Assembly (NCBI GenBank): GCA_964559205.1
Contig: CAZLHV010000001.1
Span: 1 to 47,477 of the forward strand
DNA: 47,477 nt
Origin: GWF2-43-63 sp964559205
GTDB lineage: Bacteria; Bacteroidota; Bacteroidia; Bacteroidales; DTU049
Direction: 5' to 3'
Under the pieces are notes generated by a model. That model was given only the letters and a program-made list of their open reading frames with translations. It made no database searches and was not told where the DNA came from. Positions within the stretch are counted from its first letter, which is position 1. Each line of letters begins with the position of its first letter. The position numbers and the translations under genes were made by a program. Positions 33,108 to 42,214 of this stretch are shown piece by piece.

Positions 33108-34535
33108 TCAGTTCTTTTGCAAAATTAAGCGAAAGTGGCAAATATCGTTGCCATTGCTGATGCGTATCATATACATGCCATTGGCAAGAAAGGATGCATC
33201 GAAAACACTCCCTTGGAAATAATCGCCCTGATAGAGGATTGAACCGTTGATTGAATAAATCTGAAGTTTGCAGAGGTCTGCTCCGGGGAATCGGATGACC
33301 AACTCTCCACGCGATGGATTTGGAAATAATATGGCTCTTGTGGCTGGCGTTTCCTGAACCGGAGTAAAATGGGCATAATCAGAGGTCTGATAGCTTTGGT
33401 CAGCCCCCACTTTAACAAGAAAAATATTGGTCACCCCGGGCCCATAGCTCTTGGTGCTGCCGATGTAAACCATGCCACCGTCGGCAGAAAAATCCAAATC
33501 GGCGCTTTCGTCCTGTTGCAATGCCCCATAATACCAAAAGTTGACATATCCGGCACTGTCGTGCCATGAACCGATATCGCTATTCCCCCACCAATACTGC
33601 GATGTATTTCCTGTGAGAATAAACCGGTTTAAGCTGTCGGTTAATGAACGAAATATTGTTCTGAAATAATCGGGATGAATGAAAGTATCCCATGAATACT
33701 GGCCGTTATTTTCTCTTGCACCGTACCAGCCTCTGGTCAGGGTCGTGGTGTCGGGCAGGGCATAGCCATAATAAACAATTCGCTCCAACGTGTCCTGCAT
33801 GACTCCTTCAACATAAAACTCAACGGAATCTTTTTCCGGGCGAAAAGTCCAAAGGGTATCGAGGTTGAAATCCAACCTCCAAATCTGGCTGAGAACAGAA
33901 TCGTTTGAAGCAGCAAAGGACTGCGATGCCAGAATGAGCGAATGGCCGCTGGCTGTATCGATGTACATGCCTTTGTCATCGTAGCCGTTATCAATGCGTT
34001 TGTAGAGTAGTGAGTCTCCGCTGCTTCCATCGAGCCGGTAAACAAACAAGTCTTGATCCAATGTATCGTACCCAAGGGCATAACCAGTCACCCAAACACT
34101 GCCCGTGAAGTCGCTGGCTGAACAGGTAGCAACGTCCCATGCCGGTGAGTTAATTTCGCGAATCCAGATCACTTTTCCCGATTTGCCAATGCGAGTGGCA
34201 AATGCTGCATAATCGCCTCCCAGTAATCTGGTGCCACAAACCACAACCGAGGTGTCATCGTGTTTCGACATGCTTAGACACGATGACAAATCAAACTGAT
34301 CGAGGTAGAGTTCCCACATGATATTGCCTGTGGAATTTACCCTGAATATCCACGCCGATGATTCACCTCCAGGACTAATCCGGTTTCCGCAAAGCATATA
34401 GGTGGTGTCGGGCAGGGCGGTAACTCCTTTTCCATCGTTGAAAGTTCCCTCCACGCCAAAGGTTCTGATAAAGCCATTTTGGGCCAACAGCATGCTCAAA
34501 TGCAAAATGAATATTGAACTAAAAACTGCTTTCAT
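33108..34535 (-). CDS. Secreted T9SS type A sorting domain protein
   Basis: This 475-residue protein has a signal peptide (residues 1-19, SMLLAQ), a body of repeating strands with WIFRVNSTGNIMWELYLDQ, ATRIGKSGKVIWIREI and WRLDFNLDTLWTFRP that reads as a beta-propeller of the delta-60/SBBP type, and a C-terminal sorting domain (LFPNPSRGELVIRFPG, then FLANGMYMIRISNG). The first ATG is at 34535; a GTG two codons upstream is the alternative. The start lies 17 bp inside the end of the DUF5723 gene, so the two are probably coupled. No catalytic residues are evident. Confidence 0.87.
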   Translation of the reverse strand: MKAVFSSIFILHLSMLLAQNGFIRTFGVEGTFNDGKGVTALPDTTYMLCGNRISPGGESSAWIFRVNSTGNIMWELYLDQFDLSSCLSMSKHDDTSVVVCGTRLLGGDYAAFATRIGKSGKVIWIREINSPAWDVATCSASDFTGSVWVTGYALGYDTLDQDLFVYRLDGSSGDSLLYKRIDNGYDDKGMYIDTASGHSLILASQSFAASNDSVLSQIWRLDFNLDTLWTFRPEKDSVEFYVEGVMQDTLERIVYYGYALPDTTTLTRGWYGARENNGQYSWDTFIHPDYFRTIFRSLTDSLNRFILTGNTSQYWWGNSDIGSWHDSAGYVNFWYYGALQQDESADLDFSADGGMVYIGSTKSYGPGVTNIFLVKVGADQSYQTSDYAHFTPVQETPATRAILFPNPSRGELVIRFPGADLCKLQIYSINGSILYQGDYFQGSVFDASFLANGMYMIRISNGNDICHFRLILQKN

Positions 34536-35721
34536 TCGCACTGATTTTATAGGTCAAACGGGCCATGCCCATATATGAAACAGGTTTGAGCGGGTTGCCA
34601 AGCCCGAGAAGCATTGGAAGGTTAACCATGGCGGACCATCGACCCGAAAACGAGTACTCAAGGCCTAATCCAGCGTTAAAAGAACCCCAGCCGCCATATT
34701 TTAGCGGAACACAAATTCTTAACGCACCGGCAATTGGGTATGAGGCATGCAGGCCAAGCAGGGGAACAAAGCCAGGCATATTGATGTACATAAATGATGA
34801 ACCTGTATTCAGTTTCCCGAAACGCTGCCTGTATTCGCCATAAAGCAGCATTGGAGGACTCAGACTCAATCGTTCGGTGTCGCCCTTGAGGTTCAGACTT
34901 TGCTCCAATTGGTCGAGCTCCTGTTCGGCTGAAGCACTGAAGTCAGAAAGGTTGCTTATTTCAAATCCCGTGAAACTGATCAGCGTATCACGCGAGGATG
35001 AAATGCTGTGTTTGTTGACCCAAAAGTTCCCGATGTTGGAGGCCATGATTTTCCAGCTTGCTTTTCCGGTTTCGCCAAAGGCCCCTATTTCGAAGGTGAA
35101 ACCAGTTCCTGATATCATTGCTGATCCGCCGTCACGTTGATAATCTCCGTTGAGCTGAAGGGCCAGACTGTCGGCAGTTGCAGATGTGAAGAAAGTGGAT
35201 TTCGAAAAATCGGTTTTTGCAAAAGAATATAAAAATGCAGGACCAAGCGAGAAATAAACAGAAAACTGATCGTTCAGTTTATAATTCAATCCTCCGTGAA
35301 TAGTAGAGAATGAAAACTTATGAAAGCTTCCCGGGTCCATAAGGACGGTTTCCCCGCACAAATGACTATTTCCCGTAAAGATGAGCTCGAAAAACGACGA
35401 GGTAAAGCCTGCAGATAACATGGTTTGATGTGTTCCGGAAAACCGCAGAGACAGTTTTTTGTCAGAATTCAGGCTGACATCAGCCCTTGTGTAGCTTAGA
35501 ACACCAAGAAAATTGCTTTGGTTGAGTTGCCCGATGGCATCTTGTTTAACAGCTGAATCGAGGTAATGACCGCCATAGAAATCTGAGAAAAATCCTTTGC
35601 TGACACTTCTGCTTTCAAGTGCCTGAGTTGAAAAAAGTGAGATTTCAGGCCTGATGCTGTTTTGAGAAAGCAAGGCAAGTGCGATACCAAAGATGAAAGC
35701 TGCCGTCAGGAATGATCTCAT
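34519..35721 (-). CDS. DUF5723-like outer-membrane beta-barrel protein
   Basis: This 400-residue protein has a signal peptide (1-19) and a mature chain of amphipathic strands with GNP- and GLE-type turns and an aromatic terminal region (SYMGMARLTYKIS), matching the long DUF5723/PorV-like barrels of Bacteroidota. Its start overlaps the stop of the lipoprotein gene by 4 bp (ATGA) and its end overlaps the T9SS cargo gene, showing tight operon packing. The barrel could be the outer-membrane partner of the lipoprotein and the cargo; that is inference from arrangement. Confidence 0.82.
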   Translation of the reverse strand: MRSFLTAAFIFGIALALLSQNSIRPEISLFSTQALESRSVSKGFFSDFYGGHYLDSAVKQDAIGQLNQSNFLGVLSYTRADVSLNSDKKLSLRFSGTHQTMLSAGFTSSFFELIFTGNSHLCGETVLMDPGSFHKFSFSTIHGGLNYKLNDQFSVYFSLGPAFLYSFAKTDFSKSTFFTSATADSLALQLNGDYQRDGGSAMISGTGFTFEIGAFGETGKASWKIMASNIGNFWVNKHSISSSRDTLISFTGFEISNLSDFSASAEQELDQLEQSLNLKGDTERLSLSPPMLLYGEYRQRFGKLNTGSSFMYINMPGFVPLLGLHASYPIAGALRICVPLKYGGWGSFNAGLGLEYSFSGRWSAMVNLPMLLGLGNPLKPVSYMGMARLTYKISANESSF

Positions 35722-37274
35722 TCGATGTAAATATTAAACAATCCTGTGGCCAGCACATCAATTTTATAATGCGGGTAAAACAGCACCTGTTGGCCGGGAG
35801 TGCCGCCCGTGCTCATTCTGGCCGATAATACCACCTGTTTTCCTTCATATAAATGATCGGTTTGGGTTTTATCGAGCATGATCTTAATGCTAACTTCCGT
35901 TGGGTTGATTACTATGCCTGCAGCGTCAACAGAGCCGGAAGGAATGATCATGTCAGGAACAAGACTGTCAGTCACAAGTCCGTTTTGATCGAGAAGATAC
36001 ATGATAAAGCTGCATTCGAGAGGAAAACCATTAGAAATCTGCAGGGTCAGCTCACTCCCTGAAATATAATTCTCGGAACGTTCAAGCTCGTAGGCAATCG
36101 TATCCTGCAATAATAGATTGTTGATTGCAAACTTCATTGGGATTTCAGCGTGGATATTTCCGGTAAGGCCCTGACCATAGTAAACAAAATCATTACCTGA
36201 AGAAACGTTGCCCATGGGGTTGATGGTTCCGTCAAGCTGATATGATACTGCAAGCGGTATGTTTTCGAAAAAAGCTTCGACGTTGGCAGGAGTGAAGTCC
36301 ATGGTGAAGGTGCTTGGGATAACCTGTCCCGACAGAGGTGGGTTTTCGGTGGCCCTGGGCAAAAGAATGGGTTTTCCGATCCATTCGCTGTTTAAGGCAA
36401 CATCGGTATTTCCGTGTCCTGTAAGATCATCGAGCTTGAAAACGGCGTCAACGCCCAGATGATTTTCAAGGGTAAGCTGCATGTCGATATTGTCCAAATC
36501 GAGATAGGTGATGCCAAGTTCTTCGAGATATTCAAAATCTTCGGTTCCACCCGAACTCACCTGATGTTTTCCAAAATACCCTCTTGAATAGTCGATAACA
36601 ATGTCCTTGAATTCAACCAAAATGTCAATGCTGTCGTTATAATTGATTACCACCGGTGCAGTGGCTTCGGGATTGGCATAAACCTTCAGTGTCGATTTAA
36701 GTGAATTGCAATGCATGTAGCTGGCGCGCAGGTCGAGGTACATTCCGCTTACGTCGACCTCCTGCATGAGGTGCTGTCCGGTTAGCGGATAGCTGGGGAT
36801 GGTGCCCTGAAGCATGACTGGCTGCCCGTTAAGTATTGAATTGTCGAGTGAATACTCTATGTAGGCTTTGTCGCCCACATAATTAAATGCGCGAATGGTT
36901 AATTTGCCGCTTTTAATACGCATTTCGGTCAGAAGGGCTCCATCCAGATCATAAAATTTGCTTTCAGTTTTACTAAGAACCAGGGTGCCCGGCGGTGCCT
37001 GTATTCCGAAGGGTATGGCATAATGAATATAATACAACGAATCGGGCATCGATACAAACGTATCGGTGGTGATTGAAAACAGGTTATAGTCGAAGACAAA
37101 AGTCAGACTGCTGTCTAAGTTCGTAAGCAAAAGCGAGTCGGCGATCAGGTCGCCGGGCCCAAGTGATGTGTTGAAAAGGGGAGTGCGCACGTTGACATCC
37201 CATGATGCATCTTTTGCACATGAATAAAGGAACATGCTTGCCGCACAAATAAGTAAAATATAAAGCCTTTTCAA
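35718..37274 (-). CDS. Outer-membrane lipoprotein of unknown function, TTG start
   Basis: This 518-residue protein starts with a lipoprotein signal peptide whose lipobox LYSC places the lipidated cysteine at residue 19, followed by AKD. The mature part is strand-rich, with several repeats of a phrase like YSLDNSILNGQPVMLQGTIP and internal segments resembling beta-sandwich lipoproteins. The only start that keeps the signal peptide is TTG at 37274; an in-frame TGA lies two codons upstream, and the next ATG falls inside the signal peptide. It is first of the operon lipoprotein-DUF5723-T9SS cargo-CapA. A TAACTTTG box is at 37298-37305 on its strand. Confidence 0.8.
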   Translation of the reverse strand: MKRLYILLICAASMFLYSCAKDASWDVNVRTPLFNTSLGPGDLIADSLLLTNLDSSLTFVFDYNLFSITTDTFVSMPDSLYYIHYAIPFGIQAPPGTLVLSKTESKFYDLDGALLTEMRIKSGKLTIRAFNYVGDKAYIEYSLDNSILNGQPVMLQGTIPSYPLTGQHLMQEVDVSGMYLDLRASYMHCNSLKSTLKVYANPEATAPVVINYNDSIDILVEFKDIVIDYSRGYFGKHQVSSGGTEDFEYLEELGITYLDLDNIDMQLTLENHLGVDAVFKLDDLTGHGNTDVALNSEWIGKPILLPRATENPPLSGQVIPSTFTMDFTPANVEAFFENIPLAVSYQLDGTINPMGNVSSGNDFVYYGQGLTGNIHAEIPMKFAINNLLLQDTIAYELERSENYISGSELTLQISNGFPLECSFIMYLLDQNGLVTDSLVPDMIIPSGSVDAAGIVINPTEVSIKIMLDKTQTDHLYEGKQVVLSARMSTGGTPGQQVLFYPHYKIDVLATGLFNIYIE

Positions 37275-37410
37275 TTTTCAGATCTTTATTTATCAGACAA
37301 AGTTAATGATTTTAGGTTGTCTGACGATAATTTTGATGTTTGTTATGATTGAGTTAAGCATGACGGTCAGGAAAGCGTTTGGCTGAAGCGAAATGATCTA
37401 TTGGCTGTCA

Positions 37411-37439
37411 TTGCGTAAACAGAATAAAATATATCTTTG
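37411..37439 (+). promoter_or_regulatory. Promoter-like TTG-N18-TATCTTTG before the membrane protein gene
   Basis: TTG (37411-37413), 18 bases, then TATCTTTG (37432-37439), a perfect TAnnTTTG. RNA would begin at about 37444-37446, on top of the ATG at 37444, which would make the message leaderless or nearly so. Confidence 0.4.
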
Positions 37440-37443
37440 GCGT

Positions 37444-39786
37444 ATGAAAAGACCAAATTTTGCTCAAGCTCTCCCCTGGCCACTTATTGGTTCAATCATT
37501 ATCTCTTTAGTGCTGATAATCATATACTTTGGAGATACATTGTTTTCTCTGAATGCTGTATCTTTCGGGGCAAATGGTGATGGAATCAAGTCATATTTTG
37601 CCGCTGATTATTATGTCAGCTACGATGAGTCTTTTCTGATGAGCAATGGACTTAATTATCCTTATGGTGAGCATGTGTTGTTTACCGATAATTTTTTTCC
37701 GGTTTTTTTTCTGATAAAGTTGTTTGCACCCATTTGCGATTTGTCCCCATATACCAATGGGATTATCAATTCAATAATGCTTCTTTCGCTGGTTGCTGCC
37801 ACATATTTCTTGTTTAAAACGCTGCGATTGCTGAGTATCCAGTCGTGGGTAAGCTGTTTGGCAGCACCTGCCAACGCTTTCATGTCGCCTCAGGTGATGC
37901 GGTTTGCTGGTCATTATAGTCTGTCCCTGGTTTTTTATATTCCGTTGCTCATTTATGTTTTGATTTTATTTGGCAGGGAGAAAAAATTGAAATATGCGAT
38001 TCAGGCTGGAATTGCTATTCTGTTGTGCAGTTTGTGCCATATGTATTATCTGATGATGGCAGGAGTTCTTGTGGGAGGCTTTTTGTTCTATTTGATTGTT
38101 TTTGGGGACTTAAAACTACATTGGAAGAAGTCGTTGTATTTTTTCGGAATCAGTGTGGCTGTTCCATTTGTCATGATTTTTTTATTCATGCTATTGACTG
38201 ATCCGGTGTCGGACCGTTCAGCCTACCCCTATGGTTTTCTGGTATATAAAAACGCATGGGAAGGCATTTTTTTATTTGACTCTCAGTCTTCGTGCGAATT
38301 AGTAAATCGTTTTCTTGAACCCGATGTGATTGAGTGGGAGAGCCGGTCTTTTATTGGTCACTCGGCAGTTGCAGGATATTTCCTGTTATATGGCCTTGTG
38401 GCCGGTATTCCTTTTTTGTTTCACAAATCTGTAACTGCTTTTATCATTGCATCGGTTATCGGTGTGCTTTTATATTTGCTCTTCAAGCGACGCAGAAAAA
38501 TTTGGAAACTTACCGGCCAATCCGAAATCGATGCGCTTCTGTGGACGGGTTATGCAGCCATGTTGGTTTCAATGGCATTTCCGGTCAACGTTTTTCCTGA
38601 TCTTTATAATCATATTGGGGTTTTTCGCGAAATCAGAGGGATTGGGCGCATGGCCTGGATATTCTTCTTCGTGGTGAATATTGCCATGCTGTGGTTTGTG
38701 CAGAAGCGGGTTTTGAAGAAATGGCTGCAGATTGCATTGTTTTCTGTGATCATCCTTGTTATGAGCTTTGATCTTCACCGGCTGTGTTCGGCTAACTTGT
38801 CGAAAATTACTCAAAATGAATCCCTGCAAAGCCTTGAAAAACTGGTTGTTGGGTCCCCGCTGTCTGACGAATCTTTTTGCGGGCAGTATCAGGCGATTTT
38901 GACTGTTCCGGCTTATCTGGTTGGAAGCGAGAACACCACGGTTTGGAATCAGGATGAACAAATCCTGATGTTTTCATTGTTTGCTTCACGAACATCAGGC
39001 CTTCCGATTTTGTCCTCGTTTCTTGCAAGAACATCGATTTCACAATCTACCGATAAAGCATCATTCGTGTTTGGACCTTCCAATCATGAACCTCGTTTTT
39101 TTAATGAATTGAATGATGGCCGTGACTTTTTGCTCATTTCAGGACCGGCAAATCGCGAATTATATCAGGGTGAATTACTTCTGCTCAATCATTCCACGCC
39201 GGTATGGGCCGGGCAGGGCTTTGCCTTAAGTAGAATATCTGTGGATACGGTTAAAAGCTTATATCGTCCCGGACCGCGCGATACAAGCGGCCTGTCGTTC
39301 GAACAGCCGATTTTGGTTAATCACTTTACTGATCAGCCCGGTGATGGTTATGGCACCAAGGGACATATTGGCCCTTTTGCATTATCTCATCCCAACCTGG
39401 TTTTGTCAGATTCATTGGTGATGCCATCTGAGTTCAGTTCTGAAGCTGACATTTCGTTTTGGTTTTCAGATATTTACGAAGACGGTCTTGTGAGGGCTTA
39501 TGCCGAATTGTCATTCTACGATGCTCAGGGTAATATGGTGCTATATGACCTGACAAGTCTGGTGAAAACGGTCTGTAAAATAGATGGTCACTGGGCCATG
39601 TCGAAGCGCAGGTTGGTAATTCCTGCCAATGCGGTATTGTTTAATCTGGCCATTGTTCATTATGAACTAAGCATCAACAGTATCATGATTGATGACGTCA
39701 TGATTTCAAAAGCTGGCAGCCATGTGTTTGAAAGCCGGCAGGGAGTTCAAATGATCGATAATCAGTATTTTTTTCTGCAAAAGTAG
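37444..39786 (+). CDS. Polytopic membrane protein, GT-C glycosyltransferase-like
   Basis: This protein of 780 residues (797 if the ATG at 37393 is used) has a hydrophobic N-terminal two-thirds with about 11-12 helices, starting WPLIGSIIISLVLIIIYFG, and a soluble C-terminal domain of about 300 residues. A long first periplasmic loop with FGANGDGIKSYFAADYYVSYDES contains acidic residues, as in GT-C glycosyltransferases acting on lipid-linked sugars. No decisive motif confirms this. The start at 37444 is favoured because MKRPNFAQ follows the promoter-like element, but 37393 cannot be excluded. Its stop abuts rarA tail to tail with no spacer. Confidence 0.8.
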   Translation: MKRPNFAQALPWPLIGSIIISLVLIIIYFGDTLFSLNAVSFGANGDGIKSYFAADYYVSYDESFLMSNGLNYPYGEHVLFTDNFFPVFFLIKLFAPICDLSPYTNGIINSIMLLSLVAATYFLFKTLRLLSIQSWVSCLAAPANAFMSPQVMRFAGHYSLSLVFYIPLLIYVLILFGREKKLKYAIQAGIAILLCSLCHMYYLMMAGVLVGGFLFYLIVFGDLKLHWKKSLYFFGISVAVPFVMIFLFMLLTDPVSDRSAYPYGFLVYKNAWEGIFLFDSQSSCELVNRFLEPDVIEWESRSFIGHSAVAGYFLLYGLVAGIPFLFHKSVTAFIIASVIGVLLYLLFKRRRKIWKLTGQSEIDALLWTGYAAMLVSMAFPVNVFPDLYNHIGVFREIRGIGRMAWIFFFVVNIAMLWFVQKRVLKKWLQIALFSVIILVMSFDLHRLCSANLSKITQNESLQSLEKLVVGSPLSDESFCGQYQAILTVPAYLVGSENTTVWNQDEQILMFSLFASRTSGLPILSSFLARTSISQSTDKASFVFGPSNHEPRFFNELNDGRDFLLISGPANRELYQGELLLLNHSTPVWAGQGFALSRISVDTVKSLYRPGPRDTSGLSFEQPILVNHFTDQPGDGYGTKGHIGPFALSHPNLVLSDSLVMPSEFSSEADISFWFSDIYEDGLVRAYAELSFYDAQGNMVLYDLTSLVKTVCKIDGHWAMSKRRLVIPANAVLFNLAIVHYELSINSIMIDDVMISKAGSHVFESRQGVQMIDNQYFFLQK

Positions 39787-41049
39787 TCAGTATCCATACT
39801 TCCCTTTCCACCGCTCTTTCAGAAACCTTCTGTGTTCTTCTTCGCGAGCGGTTTTGCCGGGCTCGTAAAATTTAGTCCCCTGTATTTTTTCCGGTAGAAA
39901 TTCAATGTTCACAAAACTGTTTTCAAAGTCGTGTGCATATTGATAGTTTTTACCATAGTTCAGATCTTTCATCAGTTTGGTGGGCGCATTACGCAGGTGG
40001 AGCGGCACCGGAAGATCTCCGGTTTTGCGCACTTCGGCTATAGCGGCATCAATGGCCAGATACGTTGCATTGCTTTTGGCCGATGAGGCCAGATATACGG
40101 CGCATTCCGCCAGAATAATTCTTGACTCAGGCCAACCGATTTTATGCACCGCATCGAAGCATGCATTGGCCATGAGAATTGCATTGGGATTGGCCAGACC
40201 GATATCTTCGGTAGCAAGAATAAGCATTCGGCGAGCAATAAATTTTGGATCTTCGCCACCTTCAATCATGCGGGCCATCCAATACAACGCTGCGTTCGGG
40301 TCACTCCCCCGCATCGATTTTATAAATGCTGAAATGATATCGTAATGCATTTCGCCGCTTTTGTCAAAGCGAGCCAGATTGTTCTGAATCACTCGGGCTA
40401 CTTTGTCGTTGGTGATTTCAGCACTGTTGTTTTTCAAACTGTTTTCGACCACCAGTTGCAGTGCATTGTAGAGCTTGCGCGCATCGCCGCCCGAAAAACG
40501 GTACAAGGTGTCGGTTTCCATCACGTTGAGCGAAATGCCAACACTTTTATAGTGCTCAATGGCTTTTCCCAGCAGTGTATTCAGTTGTTCAACCGACAAT
40601 GATTCGAGCACATATACCTGACAGCGCGAAAGCAAGGGGCTGATGACCTCGAACGAAGGATTTTCGGTTGTGGCACCTATCAGCGTTACTGTGCCGCGTT
40701 CAACCGCAGCGAGCAGACTATCCTGCTGCGATTTGCTGAATCGATGAATTTCATCAATGAACAGAATTGGACTTGTTTCGCCGGCTGCCGAAGCAATGAC
40801 CTCGCGCACTTCCTTTACTCCGCTGCTGATTGCACTTAACTGGTAATACTTGCGGCCAAGAACCTGAGCAATGAGCAGGGCAAGTGTTGTTTTTCCAACA
40901 CCCGGCGGCCCCCACAGAATCATTGAGCTGATGGCATTGTTGTCAAGCATGCGCCTGATGATGCCTTCGGAACCCATCAGTTTATCCTGTCCAACGTAAT
41001 CGTTGACAGTTCTTGGTCTTAATATTTCTGCCAGCGGGCGTGGATCCAT
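39787..41049 (-). CDS. rarA: Replication-associated recombination protein A (AAA+ ATPase)
   Basis: This 420-residue RarA/MgsA acts at stalled replication forks. Walker A GPPGVGKT lies at residues 47-54, Walker B with D99-E100 in LFIDEIHRFSKSQQD, sensor 1 in GATTENPSF, and the C-terminal MgsA oligomerisation domain is typical (MRGSDPNAALYWMARMIEGGEDP). The stop is immediately adjacent to the stop of the convergent membrane protein gene, so no terminator hairpin separates them. It follows the OmpA lipoprotein gene by 37 bp. Confidence 0.95.
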   Translation of the reverse strand: MDPRPLAEILRPRTVNDYVGQDKLMGSEGIIRRMLDNNAISSMILWGPPGVGKTTLALLIAQVLGRKYYQLSAISSGVKEVREVIASAAGETSPILFIDEIHRFSKSQQDSLLAAVERGTVTLIGATTENPSFEVISPLLSRCQVYVLESLSVEQLNTLLGKAIEHYKSVGISLNVMETDTLYRFSGGDARKLYNALQLVVENSLKNNSAEITNDKVARVIQNNLARFDKSGEMHYDIISAFIKSMRGSDPNAALYWMARMIEGGEDPKFIARRMLILATEDIGLANPNAILMANACFDAVHKIGWPESRIILAECAVYLASSAKSNATYLAIDAAIAEVRKTGDLPVPLHLRNAPTKLMKDLNYGKNYQYAHDFENSFVNIEFLPEKIQGTKFYEPGKTAREEEHRRFLKERWKGKYGY

Positions 41050-41086
41050 GCGCTTATTGAGCCAGCAATGTGGATTTCAATCAGGG

Positions 41087-42094
41087 TTACTGATTGTTAA
41101 GAATTTTCATGAACTCATCGAGATTCGGGGTCAGAATAATCTCGGTGCGGCGGTTTTTCTGACGCGCTTCACTGTTGTTGGCTGCATCGACAGGAACATA
41201 TTCCGAACGACCCGATGCGATGATGCGCGAAGGGGTAATTTTGCCACTTTCAAGGATGATTTTAGTCACACTCGTTGCACGCATCACACTCAAATCCCAG
41301 TTGTCTTTCACCTGCCCGCTTCCCTTGTATGGCACATTGTCGGTATGACCCTCCACCATGATCGAAATATCGGGGTTTTCGGCCAATACGGTCGCCAGCT
41401 TGTTCAATGCATCTTTTCCTTTTGCATTAACAGTCCAGCTGCCCGAAGCAAACAAAAGCGATTCATCCATCGATACATAAATTTTTCCGTTCTTTTCGAC
41501 AATGGTGAGTCCGTTGTTTTCAAAGCCTTTCAACGCAAGCGACAATTTGTCCTTCAGGGCTTTCATTACGCTGTCCTTCTGAGCCAGCATGGATTCGAGT
41601 TCCATGATGCGTTTTTCTTTCAGCAGAAGATCAGCCTGCATCTGATCGAGGTTCTGTTTTTTTAGATTCAGTTCATTCTCAAGCTTTTTCAGTTCAGCTT
41701 CTTTCTGAGCCAGCTGCTCCTGAGTTAGTTGTAGCTCTGTGCTGATTTTTTGGGTTTCCGATGCATTCATTTTCAACAATTCCTCGTACCGGCGATTCAA
41801 CTCTTCGTAAAGGCTGTTGAGCTTGTCATATTGCATGGTCATTTTTCGCAGCGAAATGCCAGTAATGCTCGTATCACGTTCCAAACCGGTGATTTGTTTG
41901 GTCATTGAAGCAATTTTCTCGTTCAACTCAACATTGGTAGAGTTCAGTTTGTCGTAATCGGCTTTCATGGCAGCTGTTTCCGATTCGGCTTTTTCTCGAC
42001 GGGCTTTTTCGTCCTGATACTGTCGGGCGGGCACACACGATGCGGCAAACAAAACAAGCAGTATCGCAGCAGGGATGACAGACTTAATGCTCAT
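41087..42094 (-). CDS. OmpA family lipoprotein with long coiled coil
   Basis: This 335-residue protein has a lipoprotein signal peptide (FAASC, lipidated C20), a coiled coil of about 170 residues with repeated QKEAELKKLE heptads, and an OmpA peptidoglycan-binding domain (about 205-335: MVEGHTDNVPYKG, ARQKNRRTEIIL). The shape is that of a tether joining the outer membrane to peptidoglycan. The ATG at 42094 directly precedes the signal peptide; an in-frame upstream start at 42145 adds unlikely residues. It precedes rarA, with which it has no known functional link. Confidence 0.92.
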   Translation of the reverse strand: MSIKSVIPAAILLVLFAASCVPARQYQDEKARREKAESETAAMKADYDKLNSTNVELNEKIASMTKQITGLERDTSITGISLRKMTMQYDKLNSLYEELNRRYEELLKMNASETQKISTELQLTQEQLAQKEAELKKLENELNLKKQNLDQMQADLLLKEKRIMELESMLAQKDSVMKALKDKLSLALKGFENNGLTIVEKNGKIYVSMDESLLFASGSWTVNAKGKDALNKLATVLAENPDISIMVEGHTDNVPYKGSGQVKDNWDLSVMRATSVTKIILESGKITPSRIIASGRSEYVPVDAANNSEARQKNRRTEIILTPNLDEFMKILNNQ

Positions 42095-42161
42095 AGGATA
42101 ATGGATTTTGATGTAAAAGTACAAAAAATCATTGAGCTTTGTCAAACGCAGTTAAATGGAA

Positions 42162-42197
42162 TAAAAAAAGCGACAGAACAAAATGCCCTGCCGCTTT
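42162..42197 (-). terminator. Terminator after the MFS gene
   Basis: The inverted repeat aaagcgacag and ctgccgcttt has one mismatch and an 11-base loop. On the minus strand it is followed by T residues and lies just past the MFS transporter stop. Confidence 0.75.
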
Positions 42198-42214
42198 CTG
42201 AAAATAAAAACAAA

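Noticed and set aside
41003..41665. 220-codon plus-strand ORF opposite the OmpA lipoprotein gene
   Set aside because: It is the mirror of a real coding sequence and overlaps the start of rarA.
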